Of a stretch of DNA of 64,000 bases, positions 35,516-46,619 are shown in pieces. The notes beneath the pieces were generated by a model. It did no database searches, was not told the DNA's origin, and worked only from the letters and a program-made list of their open reading frames with translations. Each line of letters starts with the position of its first letter. Positions within the stretch are counted from its first letter, which is position 1. The DNA is from Wyeomyia smithii (taxonomy: Eukaryota > Arthropoda > Insecta > Diptera > Culicidae). Position numbers and translations under genes: made by a program. Location: NCBI RefSeq assembly GCF_029784165.1, contig NC_073696.1, positions 20,355,530-20,419,529 on the forward strand. The letters run 5' to 3'.

Positions 35516-36240
35516 CCCCACATGAAACGACGCGCTTTCGTATGATAGCGGTGGTATTAGCCGTAGATGCATTAGCCAACACTTCCTCCAGTGGAGCCGT
35601 GTCTAGTTTTCAATGTGAAAACACTTTTCTTATTGTGTTGACCGTGCGCCTTAATCCTCACTTTCAAGGTAACACAGAGATGTAAGATGAACACTACATC
35701 CTATGATAAATTGAACAATTGTCCTTTATAAGGACAACAAATGAATTAATGAAGATTTAATTTTGAAGTTTGATGAAAGTTCGGCTACATAGGGATGTGA
35801 AATGAAAATCTAAAACTGAAAAAAGTGAGAAAAATTTTAAATGCTAATAAATCGGTTAGTTTTCGATGGATTTCCTTCGTTTTTGCAGTAATCGATTAGA
35901 AAATCTTCTAAGATTCCAACCAAATGCATGAAATTGCAATTTTATCATTCGAACTATTGTACTATTGAAAATTCTTGAGCCTTGTCAAAACACAAAATTC
36001 GACCTCAGATTGGTCGCATTCCCAAGCACGGTCGGCAGAGTTATGGACCTAGTAAATTGGGAATGCATCATTTGGCCTACATAAGAGCTTCATCAGATAG
36101 TAAACAGACATTTCATCGGATATTAAATTGAAGAACTGAAATTTGAAAACACAAATGAATATTTGAAGAGTTAATAATTTCTCGTTTTGCGCTATAATCC
36201 AAAATTAATTATCTTCATCTTCATGCATACTCTGACTATT
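35516..36240 (+). promoter_or_regulatory. End of R2 and promoter-like unit R3 (decayed)
   Basis: 35516-35775 continues unit R2 beyond the duplicated part and encodes nothing recognisable. 35776-36090 is a third upstream block starting GTTCGGCTACATAGGGATGT. It retains inverted CCAAT (ATTGG, 36009-36013) and CCCAAGCACGGTCG, but has a weakened TATA (TACATAAG, 36078-36085), and its start site and downstream half do not match R1 or R2. It is probably inactive. The spacing between R1, R2 and R3 in this copy is roughly 4.0 and 1.0 kb, of which 2.46 kb is the Jockey insertion. Confidence 0.45.
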
Positions 36241-36267
36241 ACTACGTGTTTGCGTCGCTCAGTGTTT

Positions 36268-36428
36268 GGCTACGGTCATGCAGATCGCAAATAACGGCGC
36301 GATGCGATTCGCCAAGACAAAATCTGTTGAAATGTATAGCTCTACTTCGCCTTAAAAAAAGCTGTACATTTCACCACGGTAAAACGAATCGCATCGCGCC
36401 GACATTCGCGTTCTGCATAACCGTAGCC
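36268..36428. mobile_element. 161-bp palindromic hairpin MITE with TTT flanks
   Basis: The left arm starts GGCTACGGTCATGCAGA, and the right arm in complement GGCTACGGTTATGCAGA. Pairing continues through GGCGCGATGCGATTCG on both sides. TTT lies immediately outside each end (36265-36267, 36429-36431). A 3-bp duplication with GG-initiated ends would fit PIF/Harbinger-type MITEs, but TTT is a weak signature. The open frame at 36246-36599 runs through this hairpin and is not a gene. Confidence 0.7.
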
Positions 36429-36431
36429 TTT

Positions 36432-38035
36432 GTTCCGTTCCCGTTTAATAATGTCGTATTAAATGTGCATATTACAATTCGGCAGCACTTCAACTTCTCA
36501 TTTGCACGAAATTTAAAAATATTCAATGAACTTCATTCAAAATATCAAACAAAAAGAAATTACAATACTGCCAATGAACGGTCAACGTTTATTAACTAGA
36601 AAAAATGACTGACACGCAAGCAGCCGTGTTATTATTCTTGTAAAAGTATTCTACTTCAACCTTGCGGTCGTGGCTTTGCATACAATCTTCTTGTGATTTT
36701 TTTATTGATGAAAGACCGAAAAAAAGCAATCTTACGTAAAAACTTGGCACTCGCTGATTGCATTTCGTTCACCACTGCACTGGTGTACATCCTCGCGGTG
36801 TGATATAACCATTGGAAGACACTTCTTCGATTGCTATTAAAACCAAAATCACACATCAATGGAGCGGCAATAATAGATGGCGCTAATGGTGACTGTTGCA
36901 TAAACCCACGAAACTCTCACTTCTTGATCGAGTGTTCGTTCGTTCGGCTGCGCTGGGTGTCAATTTCCGTAAATTACAACCGTCAGCGCCCCACGTTTTG
37001 CGTTCAGCCATGATGATGCTGTATTATTTTTTTTTTCGCCAGGTATTCGCCCTCCTGATAACCGATCGAGTATCAAACCAAAAGCCACTTAGCCAACAGC
37101 GTTGGTGGATGGTGAACTGACGGGCAACATTAGGTGCTTCGATTCCCAGCAGCTATCCAGTGCAGACAAATCCCCGTCGTTCCTCCATTAATGAATGAAA
37201 TGGAAATGATGCGTTTTAAACCATTACGATTTACTGCGAAATTGTCGATCCTCTTGCGAATGTGTTCCTGGAGGCGCACCCTGGCGCCCATTGCAAAAGC
37301 ACCCTTCAGGAAGTGTTCCAGGTCAAAGCAAATATCGGGTCCAGCTTTGGGGTTCTTCTCCGTGCATCGGTCGAACGGGAAGGCGAGAGTGCAAAACCGT
37401 AACCATTTAGATTATTAACTGCCTGTCATCGACATAAAACGAGCCACGACCGAACGGACCGAACCACGCTTCTACGCTTCTACCTGGCAAAGCCCGTGGA
37501 GAAAGAACGGATGACCGTACGTATCCACAGGAGGAGGAGGACCTGAGCCTCTTTGTCTATAATAGACGGAGAACCGGTCAAGCCCTTTTGGCCCCTCTAC
37601 TGGATAGCCATAGCCAGTGAACCATCATCAACAGAAGTGCATATAGTATGTAGGTACCTAGTAGCAAGAGAGAGCACTGCTGCTTCCTCCCCGGGCAGCG
37701 TCGTATCATCGCGCCAGAATCGGCATTACGGTGAAACCCGGGCGCTGAAAATTCCGTTCACCCACCCAAGCAGTAGCGATTCGAATGCTAGCTAAACCGG
37801 AGAACGGACGAACGAACGAACGAAAAAAAAGATTGGCCAAACGTTTAGACCGGCTTTCAGCTATTAAATTAGATTTTGCTTTCGCATCCTCAGAGGCGAT
37901 TGAGATTTCCTCGTTTGGGCTTTGTTTTTGCGCAAAGAAAGCAAATTCCCAAAAGGAATAGCTAGTGTTATGCTAATTTTTTGCTGCCGAGGAAAATGTT
38001 CTCCGTTCCGTACTCACGCGTACAACGGAAATGAG
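36432..38035. other. No gene; single-copy-looking DNA with a GAAC microsatellite
   Basis: More balanced base composition than the TE-rich parts, with no recognisable domain in any frame. Short frames at 36831-37418 and 37553-37795 show no family resemblance. A GAAC run lies at about 37803-37823. This could be non-repetitive intergenic or intronic DNA. Confidence 0.4.
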
Positions 38036-39621
38036 TAGGGGTAAACAGGGTAAGACCGCCCACCGTAGTTTTACTACCAAGTTATATAATAGTTGAAAAA
38101 TTTCTTTGACATGTCTATTACAGTATAATTACATAACATTTTACACTCCTTTCTTTTTTGATAGTGCGCGAACGGTCACAGAAATAATCAAAAACAATTT
38201 TTCAGCTGGCAACCAGTCAATGCGCTATTGTTTCGCGGCAACGGGACTTAAGGTTTTTCTGTCTAAAAATCTATTGATTTATTCGTGAATAAACGTTTAA
38301 TCGCTTGCCTGAATCTGTCTTCTTTCGGAAACATCGAAGGCCGTGAGTAATCTTGTAATTTTGACTACTTGTTCGGTGAAATAAGAAAATGTTCCACTGG
38401 GGGTGAAGTCGCCCACTATACATGGGGTAAAACCGCCACGTATACAACTGTTTGTTGTTTTACTTCAAGACCCAAATGCCTCGACACTACAAAGGGATAT
38501 TTACAGTATCAGTAAAGCAATTTCAAGCCACATAAGACATCGATGTTAATCGATCATTTCCGATTTGGTTGAAGCTTTTCTAGTAATATTTTTTTAACGC
38601 GACTAATTTTTAAAAAAGAAAATTTGTGTAAAAATGGTATTAATGAACAAAAATAATTTTAGAGCCAGGGCGGTTTGTTTGATCGGTATGACGTCTCCGG
38701 CAGAGCTGAAAATAGTAGTTTTTTACTTCCGAAAAAAGTATACACTGTGAAATAATTTAAAGAAAAGATATAAAAATAGAATTAAATTTTTTTTCAAATT
38801 TATTTCAAAAATCCATGTTTTTGCCTGCAAAATCTACAAAAGGTAAGCTAAAAATTGATGGTTGTTTGATCATGGAGTAATTGAAATCATAACAGCTCAA
38901 ATTTTGTAAAGAATTTTTTTGGGCGGTTTGTTTGATGTATAGAGTCGTTGGATAATTTTGTTCTCTAAAAAAAATACATAAAAAATTTAAAAATATGAAT
39001 AAAAAATTTTATAATTAATATTATTACTCTATATATAATAAGTCTTCGAAAAATCATACAGACAGGTTTAATGAGTTTTATTTTTAGCTCAAAGACAGGT
39101 ATATTATAAATTGAATATCTAGAATAACCCCAACTCTGAAGAATCTATTTATTTTGAAGGCCACAAAATGTTACCTAAACATTGATTTGAACTTGGATAA
39201 TCAAAAAACAAAAAAAAAGTTAAAACTTAGAAAAAAAATTTTTTTTTCAGATTTTTTTCAGTGTATATTTTATTAAAAAAGAAAAAAAAATACCATCTAC
39301 AACTTTATCAAAAACACCATACAGATAAAATCAACCGTTTTGGCACTAAAAATATTTGTTATCCTCAAAAAATGGTGGGCGATCTTATCCCGCTGGTGGG
39401 CGGGCTTACCCCGCATGAAAAAGTTCTGCACATTTTCAATGAATTTTTAAAATTGAAAAAAAAAGCTGGAAAATAAACAAAAATATTTCCGTTCTAATTT
39501 TTTGAATGCGGGTATTGAATAGACGAACCTCTTTGCGAAGGAAAAATGAAACTGCAGCTGCAACTTTTTTTTTCTATAAATAGATTTGCTTAAGGGGGCG
39601 GTCTTACCCCGCTTACCCCTA
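38036..39621. mobile_element. 1.6-kb element with TAGGGGTAA / GGGTAAGACCGCC inverted termini
   Basis: The left end reads TAGGGGTAAACAGGGTAAGA followed by CCGCCC; the right end in complement reads TAGGGGTAAGCGGGGTAAGA followed by CCGCCC. Related words recur inward: GGGGGTGAAGTCGCCC (38399) and GGGGTAAAACCGCC (38424) at the left, and a reversed pair at 39375-39415 at the right. The interior is AT-rich and has no transposase frame. Target duplication is not certain (GAG lies near both ends). The superfamily is unassigned. Confidence 0.68.
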
Positions 39622-41986
39622 CGAGGATCGCATTCTGGTGAAATAGCTTAGGGGCTGTTCCCCAAACCGCATGGTCATATATTTGGACAATTTTATACCC
39701 CTGTGCTGCTGCGTGGCTAATCAAGAATTTTTGGTCAAATTGGTGAGTAATTCGAAATTATTCTTAAATATGTGATAAGCAAACTGATAGACAAATATTG
39801 ATGACGCTTCAAGACGTTCTCTACTTACTTTATTCTTTCGAAGCAAATCACTGGGGTTTTAAATAGAATCCGTGACGTAAAGCAAAACTGTCAAAACTCA
39901 AAAATGTTTACAATTGAAGCGTCAACAATAGATTTTTTAATAAAACAACCATCCAACAGAACAAAGACGATGACAACGTTCAGTCTGTAGCCTTAGGATG
40001 CCCTGTTAAAGTGCACATTTCACAAAGTATATCGGCATTAGCATACCGATCCATTATGTCGCCCGTTCCCGTTTCGTTCGAAGCCAAGCGAATTTGTTGT
40101 TTTTTTTCCTCGAAAAACCAACATTTATCAATCCATTATCCTGCGGGGGCGGAAATTTCAGTGCGTTTAATGCGTGCAGCCCAGCAAAAAGGCTATATTT
40201 AAATTTTCCCACTAACAACGGAGCCGCGTGTTCGGCCCAATCATCGGATTCAGATTGCCAATCAGTATCCGATTTCATCCGCATCAAGAACACCGACCGA
40301 CCGGCGAGGACGTGGACGAGAACGCAGGGCTCGATCCGATAATGACGCCAACGGTGGTCCAATTACTGATTGACTGACTGACTGACTGACAGGCGGCGCA
40401 GTGGCCGGAGATGCTCCAAACATGATCCCCTCTCAAGCACACACAAACACAAACACCAAAGTTACCGGATATTACAGCCAAGCACGGATGGACATTGATG
40501 TCTATCCGAACTATTGATCACCGGGTGATGAAAGCTTTTTAATTTTGATTAATTAATATTTTCCGATAAACACATTTTTGCGAAAAATAACCCATCAAGC
40601 GATGCATTCAAAAAATACTCCCAAACGTAACCTTTTACAGATGGGCAGGTTTTTCGAATATTGAATTGCAGCTCCTGCTGCAACACTTTGTGTCACCGAA
40701 CGCCAAGTGGCTTATTATTATTATTATCATCGCGAAAAACTGTCACCGGAATCAAAGAGCGAAAGCGGTTGGTGGTGGGCTTTGACATCGCACATCATTA
40801 TTGTGTCGATTTGAAGGGATAAATAATCGTAAGCCTGCGGCAGAAAAAAAAAACAGATAAATTAAAAATTCATCTTATTTACCGGTCGGTGGTCCACCCG
40901 GTTGCAGGCCCGCTCGCGTGGTTTCAGTGAGTGGAAAATTTTGTTCTGATTTCGGAATGCGCCTCCCAAACGTTAAAGTTTTTAAAGTAATTTTAATGAA
41001 TAGATTTACGGGTTGTAGGGGAAAATTACATAAAATGTGTTTTGAATTTATAGTCTGACCAAATTAATAATTGCAAAATCCTCAATCCGCAGCTAATGTA
41101 CAAAAAAGGTATGCAAAGGGTAATCTGCCACAGTTGAACAGTCTGTCTACCCCTGTTATTTTCACAAGTCTATTTCCATTTCTATCACTCATGCTTGTCA
41201 GCTGAACAATTTGTGCCTAACTAATCAAGCATCCATATACGGAACTGAATTCTTAATTATTCTTATAACAAAATAGGGTAGAATTACCATGGAAGGACCA
41301 CTTCCTTAAGTTTATTCTCTTGATATGAATTGACCAGGGATGTCATGTAGAAAAGCTCATGTAGTTTTCGACGAGTTTTCTACGTAGAATACCTCTGGTA
41401 GAATACCTAACCAAAAACGAGTATTCTACGAAAACCTGCAAAGAGATTTTTTTGGTGAATTACATGGAGAATAAACGAAATTCAAGTTCAAAAATTTTAT
41501 TTTTTTTTTTCAATTGTGATGATTATTTTGTGTGAATTGAGAACGAATTTGACATTTAAAATCATTGCTTTTAATCTCAATCGATTGAATTTGTTTTTGA
41601 TATGTTTCATAAGTTTTCGGATTAGAATTACCCTCTGTTTGCAAAATATTCTAGGGTTTTTTAGCCAGTACAAACAACAAACCCAGGTAAGTTTAATTTT
41701 ATCTTCGAAACTTTATATAAATTTGTAAATTAAATTAAATAGCAATTCAATCAATCAATCATCAACAAACAATTTTCATAAAGATCTGAGCAATAGGGAG
41801 AAAGTTAGAGCGATTTGCAGCGCGCCTCGCCACGGCCGCATAAGCTAAACTTGAAACTTTACACGCGATTATCTCGGAATAGTGTTTTTCGAAAAACGAT
41901 TTTGCCGTGATCCTGATTGCGGGAAAACTACTGAACCGATTTCCTTCATCATTTTTTTTTATTTTCGTTATTAAATTCGCCGGTCC
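39622..41986. other. No gene; mostly single-copy-looking DNA with GACT microsatellite
   Basis: No coding domain is recognised. A GACT run (about 40366-40389) and an ACAC-rich stretch (40439-40456) are present. The region 40000-40500 has balanced composition and overlapping chance frames on both strands. Around 41345-41440 there are several copies of TCTACGTAGAAT/GTAGAAAA-like words in both directions, a minor inverted repeat. Confidence 0.4.
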
Positions 41987-42130
41987 TTGAACGATCGCTT
42001 TTTGGAACATACAGTTACATTTTGCCGCAAATAAAATTTTAATGCAATTTTTAGTGCTCAAAACGTGCATTTTTTGAAAAACGTTCCCGTTTGCACTGGA
42101 AACAAAATAATCATAAAAGCGATCGTTCAA
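41987..42130. repeat. Inverted repeat with perfect 16-bp arms
   Basis: TTGAACGATCGCTTTT (41987-42002) and its exact complement AAAAGCGATCGTTCAA (42115-42130) enclose 112 bp. The surrounding sequence (41794-42180) resembles repetitive DNA, but its limits could not be fixed. Confidence 0.6.
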
Positions 42131-42979
42131 AAACACGGCACACTTCTAAACTAACGAAATAATATGAGTTTCTTGATTTCAGTTGACCCACTGAGTCCCT
42201 ATCAGGATCACCGCAAGCCTCTGCTAAAATAAAGCGTTTCGGGGAAACGGCCATTACTCCAGTAGTAATTGGTAAATCACAAAATAAAACGTATTTTTCT
42301 GTTGTTGATAAACTTTACTTGCAGAAAAATACCACTTTTAAGCAATAAAAATGGTGCTATGCACATAAAACTAAATTCAAACTTCCCTAATTTTTCTCGA
42401 CCAAAAAGGTATATAACCCCTTAACGGAGTTACTCAGTTTATGAGTTGTTCCACTTTTCACGAAAATGCGTCAAATCTTACTCTTTTAGAGTTATTTTTC
42501 CCGAGGGTGTAAAGATTTCTTCCTGTATAGTTGTATAGAGTTTTTGGTGGGCTTTTTTTATATATGCCAGAGGAACCATGAACCATTGAGATGTTGGGTA
42601 CGCTCTAAAGTCTAAATATATAAGATTTGACAGCGATGACATAGTTTTGTAGTAATCAGGTCTTAGTTGCACCTTTGCTGTTGCACTGTTTTTGTATGTG
42701 ACGTATATAATGCGATTTTGCTTCATTAGCATTTTTGGATGACAACAAATATGTTGTTGAACCGTGAGTTACGATTGAAATTATTGAGTGAAAACTTTGT
42801 TTGCTTTTTTGAGTTTTTTATCATTACTTGTTTCGTCATAATTACAAAATAGTCCGGAAAAATACTTTCTTGCTTCTTCGTGTTTCTTTTTTTTGTATAT
42901 CAATTCTCTCGACAGGTTGCCTCTTAAGTTATCGTTAATTTTCACCCTGTGATAGATTCTTTAAAAATTCCAGAAGTGG
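42131..42979. other. No feature recognised
   Basis: AT-rich non-coding sequence between the 16-bp inverted repeat and the third RTE fragment. The minus-strand frame at 42478-42732 has no recognisable domain. Confidence 0.35.
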
Positions 42980-43635
42980 AACTTGCAGACTAACCATCTG
43001 TTTGTGAATTTAAGGCGGCGTACGACTTAGTGAAAAGAAACGAGCTGCGGCAGATAATGCTGGAATACTGGTTTCCTGGCGAAATTAAGTAAGCTGACTC
43101 GTACGACGATGGAGGTATCGAAATCGTGCGTGCGGCTAGTATTCCAAACGTGAAATAGACTGAAGAAAGGGGATGCTCTCTGAAACTTACTATTTCATAT
43201 CGCCCTTGACCGTGTCGTGTAGTACTAATAAACAAACAAAAATAGTGTGATCATCACGAAATCGCACATGTTCCTTGGTTTTGCGAACGACATTGATAAC
43301 ATCGGTATCTACCATAGAGTGGAGAAGGCCTGGCTGTTCTTTTAAGTGATGGTTGGGGCTCAGAATTAACTCTGCCAAATCAAAGTACATGGTAGCTATC
43401 AGGAAGCATGGGAGTTCCGATGATGTTGGTGCTGAAGTGGAGATTGATGGGGAACGATTTGAAGAGGTTAATGATGAGTTCGTTTATCTTGATACGCTTG
43501 TGACATGTGACAACGATATGAGCCGCGAAGTGAAACGACTGCGAACAGGGCCTTCTACGGACTGCGTAACCAGCTGAGGTCCAATAGTTTACAAACTCGT
43601 AAAAAAACTAGCGCTGTATAGGACGCCAATCCTCC
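42980..43635 (+). pseudogene. RTE-type retrotransposon copy 3, fragment interrupted by a foldback element
   Basis: Matches copy 1 from its position 6870 to about 7511: CATCTGTTTGTGAATTTAAGGC, GTGAAAAGAAACGAGCTG, then GGTTTTGCGAACGACATTGA. The RT active site FADD is changed to FAND here. It retains a stretch of about 45 bp near 43405-43450 that is missing from copy 1, showing that copy 1 carries a deletion. Multiple frameshifts leave only small frames, for example 43353-43577. The sequence is broken at 43635 by the element 43636-44762, and only a short match (CTCCCGGT) follows. Confidence 0.8.
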
Positions 43636-44762
43636 TACGGTGCTCCCACAAACCGTTATTATAAAAAAATGCACCAAAGAATCTGAGTTTTGCGTAATGC
43701 TCTTTCGAAGGTCGTAAAGTACAAAAAAGAGATATAAAAACGAAGAAATACTTGTTATAAATCACGTTTTTTGACATTATTATATATCAAGACAGTGGTC
43801 CAAATTCGAAAAATCGTGATCGCTTAGATTTTACTGTGAAAAATTGATTTTATGTAGTCAATGGCTTTGGCAAAATTGTTTCATGGCACAAGGTCTTACT
43901 TTTGGCGTTTTCGGTTTTTCGATCAACAAGAACAGTTAGATAAGAAAAATATTTTTTCTAATTTTCATCGTAACCCCTCCTTAAAATTATTTTTTTTGTC
44001 TTTAACTTTTTCTGTTATTGTCAGAACAATAAGTTTTAAAAAGTCTTGAGGGAAGCTTAATTGAATGAATAAAATCTTAGAACATTTTGCGTTGCTTTGC
44101 TCATTACAGACAAAATTATAGACAAAAAACTGATTTTAAAGAGGGGTGTTCTAGAAAAAACTCTATTTTGTTGTGTCTAACGTACAGATAGGACATCGAA
44201 ATGTTCAGCAATTGTTTTTCTTTTAAAATTTTACACAACGTTGCTGAAAGAAGCAATCTAGTATATTTAAAATTAAAAAAAATATTATCTCTATCTAACT
44301 GTTAGGTGGATTGATCGAAAAACCATAACCACCAAAAGTAAGACCTTTTTCCATGAAACAGTTTTGCTGAAGACATTGAGTACATAAAACCAATTTTTCA
44401 CAGTCAAATCTAAAGTGATCACGATTTTTCGAATTTAGACCACTGTGCAATGTGGGATTTTCTAATAAATCTTTTCACCAATTGTCAATGTCGTGAAATA
44501 TAATAATTGAAATGTGTAGAAACTATTTTGGAAGTTATTTCATAAAATGATGGTTGAAAAACATGCTTTACAACAAGTATTTCATCGTTTTTATATCACT
44601 TTTTTGTACTTTACGACCTTCAAAAGGGCATTACTCAAAAACGTACCGTACGATGATTTTGAAATTTTGACCAGACATTCTGGACGTCATAACGAATCGA
44701 ATGGTGTTCCCAAATTCTTTGGTGCATTTTTTTTTATAACAACGGTCTATGGGAGCACCGTG
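43636..44762. mobile_element. Inverted-repeat (foldback) element inserted in RTE copy 3
   Basis: Ends TACGGTGCTCCC (left) and CACGGTGCTCCC in complement (right), with long arms that include AATGCACCAAAGAAT and AAGTACAAAAAAG in opposite directions. CTCC stands on both sides (43632-43635, 44763-44766). The uninterrupted RTE sequence of copy 1 (near 7511-7518) gives the empty site. A second, inner inverted repeat (43793-44445) lies within it. No protein is encoded. Confidence 0.78.
43793..44445. repeat. Nested inverted repeat with CAGTGGTC ends
   Basis: CAGTGGTCCAAATTCGAAAAA-type left end and its complement ending in GACCACTG at the right. The arms extend through AATCGTGATC and AAGTAAGACC...CATGAAACA. 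The right half (44063-44445) is also present at 51841-52222, including the GACCACTGTGCAATG edge. It is therefore a separate family that either sits inside the outer foldback element or forms its core. Confidence 0.65.
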
Positions 44763-44766
44763 CTCC

Positions 44767-45110
44767 CGGTCAGGCTTGTAAACGGTCAGCACCTTCTTTT
44801 GATTTCGCTTCCTTAGCGTGCGTCACAGTAGGCTTTCGCTCCTTAATGTAGAACAGCCGTCGCCTCACTCCGTCTGCGTCATCCTGCTGGCTCGTACCGT
44901 TTTGATTCAAACTTCGAACAGTCTCAAACTTCGAACACTTCACAATTAAAATCGAATTAGTATAGCTAGTGTAACAAAAAAGTATAATTATTATATACCA
45001 TTTTCAAATATCTTGAAATAACAATATAGTTCACTCTCGAATTTCCCATATATTCCCGTGAAGACAGACATGGAACACCCCCTCTTGTGGTAAAAAAGGT
45101 AACTAAACTC
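44767..45110. other. No gene; spacer with TTCGAA-rich words
   Basis: Non-coding. Around 44905-44945 the words CAAACTTCGAACA occur twice. They resemble, in complement, sequence at 50780-50860 downstream of the pogo-type transposase, so a fragment of that family's non-coding part may be present. Confidence 0.35.
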
Positions 45111-45113
45111 ATT

Positions 45114-45860
45114 GCACAGTGGTACAGTAAGGCAATTTAGGCGGACATAAGCTTTTCATTGCGATTTTGGTTTGCGGTTTAAAGCCATAGTTTTTGTAAA
45201 AAGTTGTTTCTTATACATAGTCCTCTATTTATGTGCGAATGAAAATTAGGGTGGTCCTAAAATCAACGAAATGAAAACAAACTAACTTGTTTTTATTTGC
45301 ATAAATAATTGTAAACATTCTTTGGCAAACTTGTAGACCAACTAATTCTAAGTAACTTTAAAAAAAAAAACTTTTTTGTAGACATGAAATTTGGTTTCCA
45401 AAAACAGTCTTTTCGCTCTTTTTTTTCAATTCAAATTTAAAAACAAAGTTTTCTTCGGTAACTTTAATCAAAAATACGCCAATTTTGACGAAAAAACATT
45501 GTTGATATATTGTACAGATGAACAGTTTTCACTATTTCTATTTTAAAAATTGGCCCTTTTGATATATTGATGTCTCCGTTTAGGGCAAACATAAATAATA
45601 TTTTTTGGTATCATTTGAAAGAACAAATATTGTATAAATATTGTGAAGAAATACCGATGCTTAAAATTAGTTGATCTACAACTGTGCCGATGAATGTATA
45701 CATTTATTTATGCAAATTAAAGTTAGTTTTTTCATTTAGTCGATTTCAGGACCACCCTAATTTTCATTTGCACATAAAAAATAGACTAAATATAAGAAAC
45801 AAGTTCTTAGAAAAAAATTTTACTCTAAAACCACAAAATCGCCTTACTGTACCACTGTGC
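45114..45860. mobile_element. 747-bp inverted-repeat element with GCACAGTGGTACAGTAAGGC ends
   Basis: The left end GCACAGTGGTACAGTAAGGC is the complement of the right end. Inner arms also match in reverse (ATGAAAATTAGGGTGGTCCT against AGGACCACCCTAATTTTCAT). ATT lies outside both ends (45111-45113, 45861-45863), though the palindromic edge makes the exact boundary ambiguous by a base or two. It has no transposase. The CACAGTGG edge resembles the CCACTGTGCAATG edge of the nested repeat at 43793-44445. Confidence 0.75.
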
Positions 45861-45863
45861 ATT

Positions 45864-46619
45864 GTTGTTGAATTTCTGTGAGCGTGTGACGTTCTCACAC
45901 ACGAAACTGAATTTACTCAATTTTAGATTTAGTTGACTCAATTTCATACTTTCACAGAAAAAAATATGTTGCAGATTTCGTGCGTATATTGTTTGTATGT
46001 AAAACTAACGCCATTCCGGGAGTTAAATATTGATAATATAATACATGTAGCTTATCGAGGCACGAAGAAGAAATATTCAAATAATCAGGCCACGACGTGT
46101 AAATGGTAAACTAGTCCCAAGTTGCTATATACGTGGTTCCCTGTGTAACTTCACTAGCTCAGATCCATCACGGGAAGCAACTACGAAATGTGCGGCCGTC
46201 AAGCTCAAGCTCAATAATCAGGCCACGAAGTGTACAATTAAATGAATATTTCAATTACCTCGTGAAAAAGATAAAAGGAGAAACCGCACGATGGTTGTCA
46301 ATAGCCGTATATGGTTGTTGTGCAACTTTTAGCTTAGATAACACTTGAATGTTCTTTCAATTTAACAATTTAAGTATTGATACATTTAATGTTGTAATTG
46401 GTTTAAAAGCTTTATTATATTATATACAAAAAATATTTAACAAAACAAACATAATTAGTGATAACAACTGTTATGCAAAAACTATTATTTAATGTTTAGT
46501 TTTCTTCGTTTTGAAAGTATTTTTTTGTTTTTTTATCCCTCCGAATTTTTTGCTCTCGAGTTCTAATCTTCGTATTCATCACTTGCAGCTTTGATTTAAC
46601 CAGCATATTTATGTATTTA
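45864..46619. other. No gene; contains a 21-bp direct repeat
   Basis: ATAATCAGGCCACGACGTGT (46081) and ATAATCAGGCCACGAAGTGT (46214) form a direct repeat 133 bp apart. No coding domain is recognised on either strand. Confidence 0.35.

Noticed and set aside
36432..37800. Host exons in the more balanced-composition region
   Set aside because: Frames are short, overlap on both strands and show no domain or convincing splice sites.
38036..39621. Target duplication of the GGGGTAAG element
   Set aside because: GAG occurs near both ends but is offset by one base relative to the inverted repeat, so I do not claim it.
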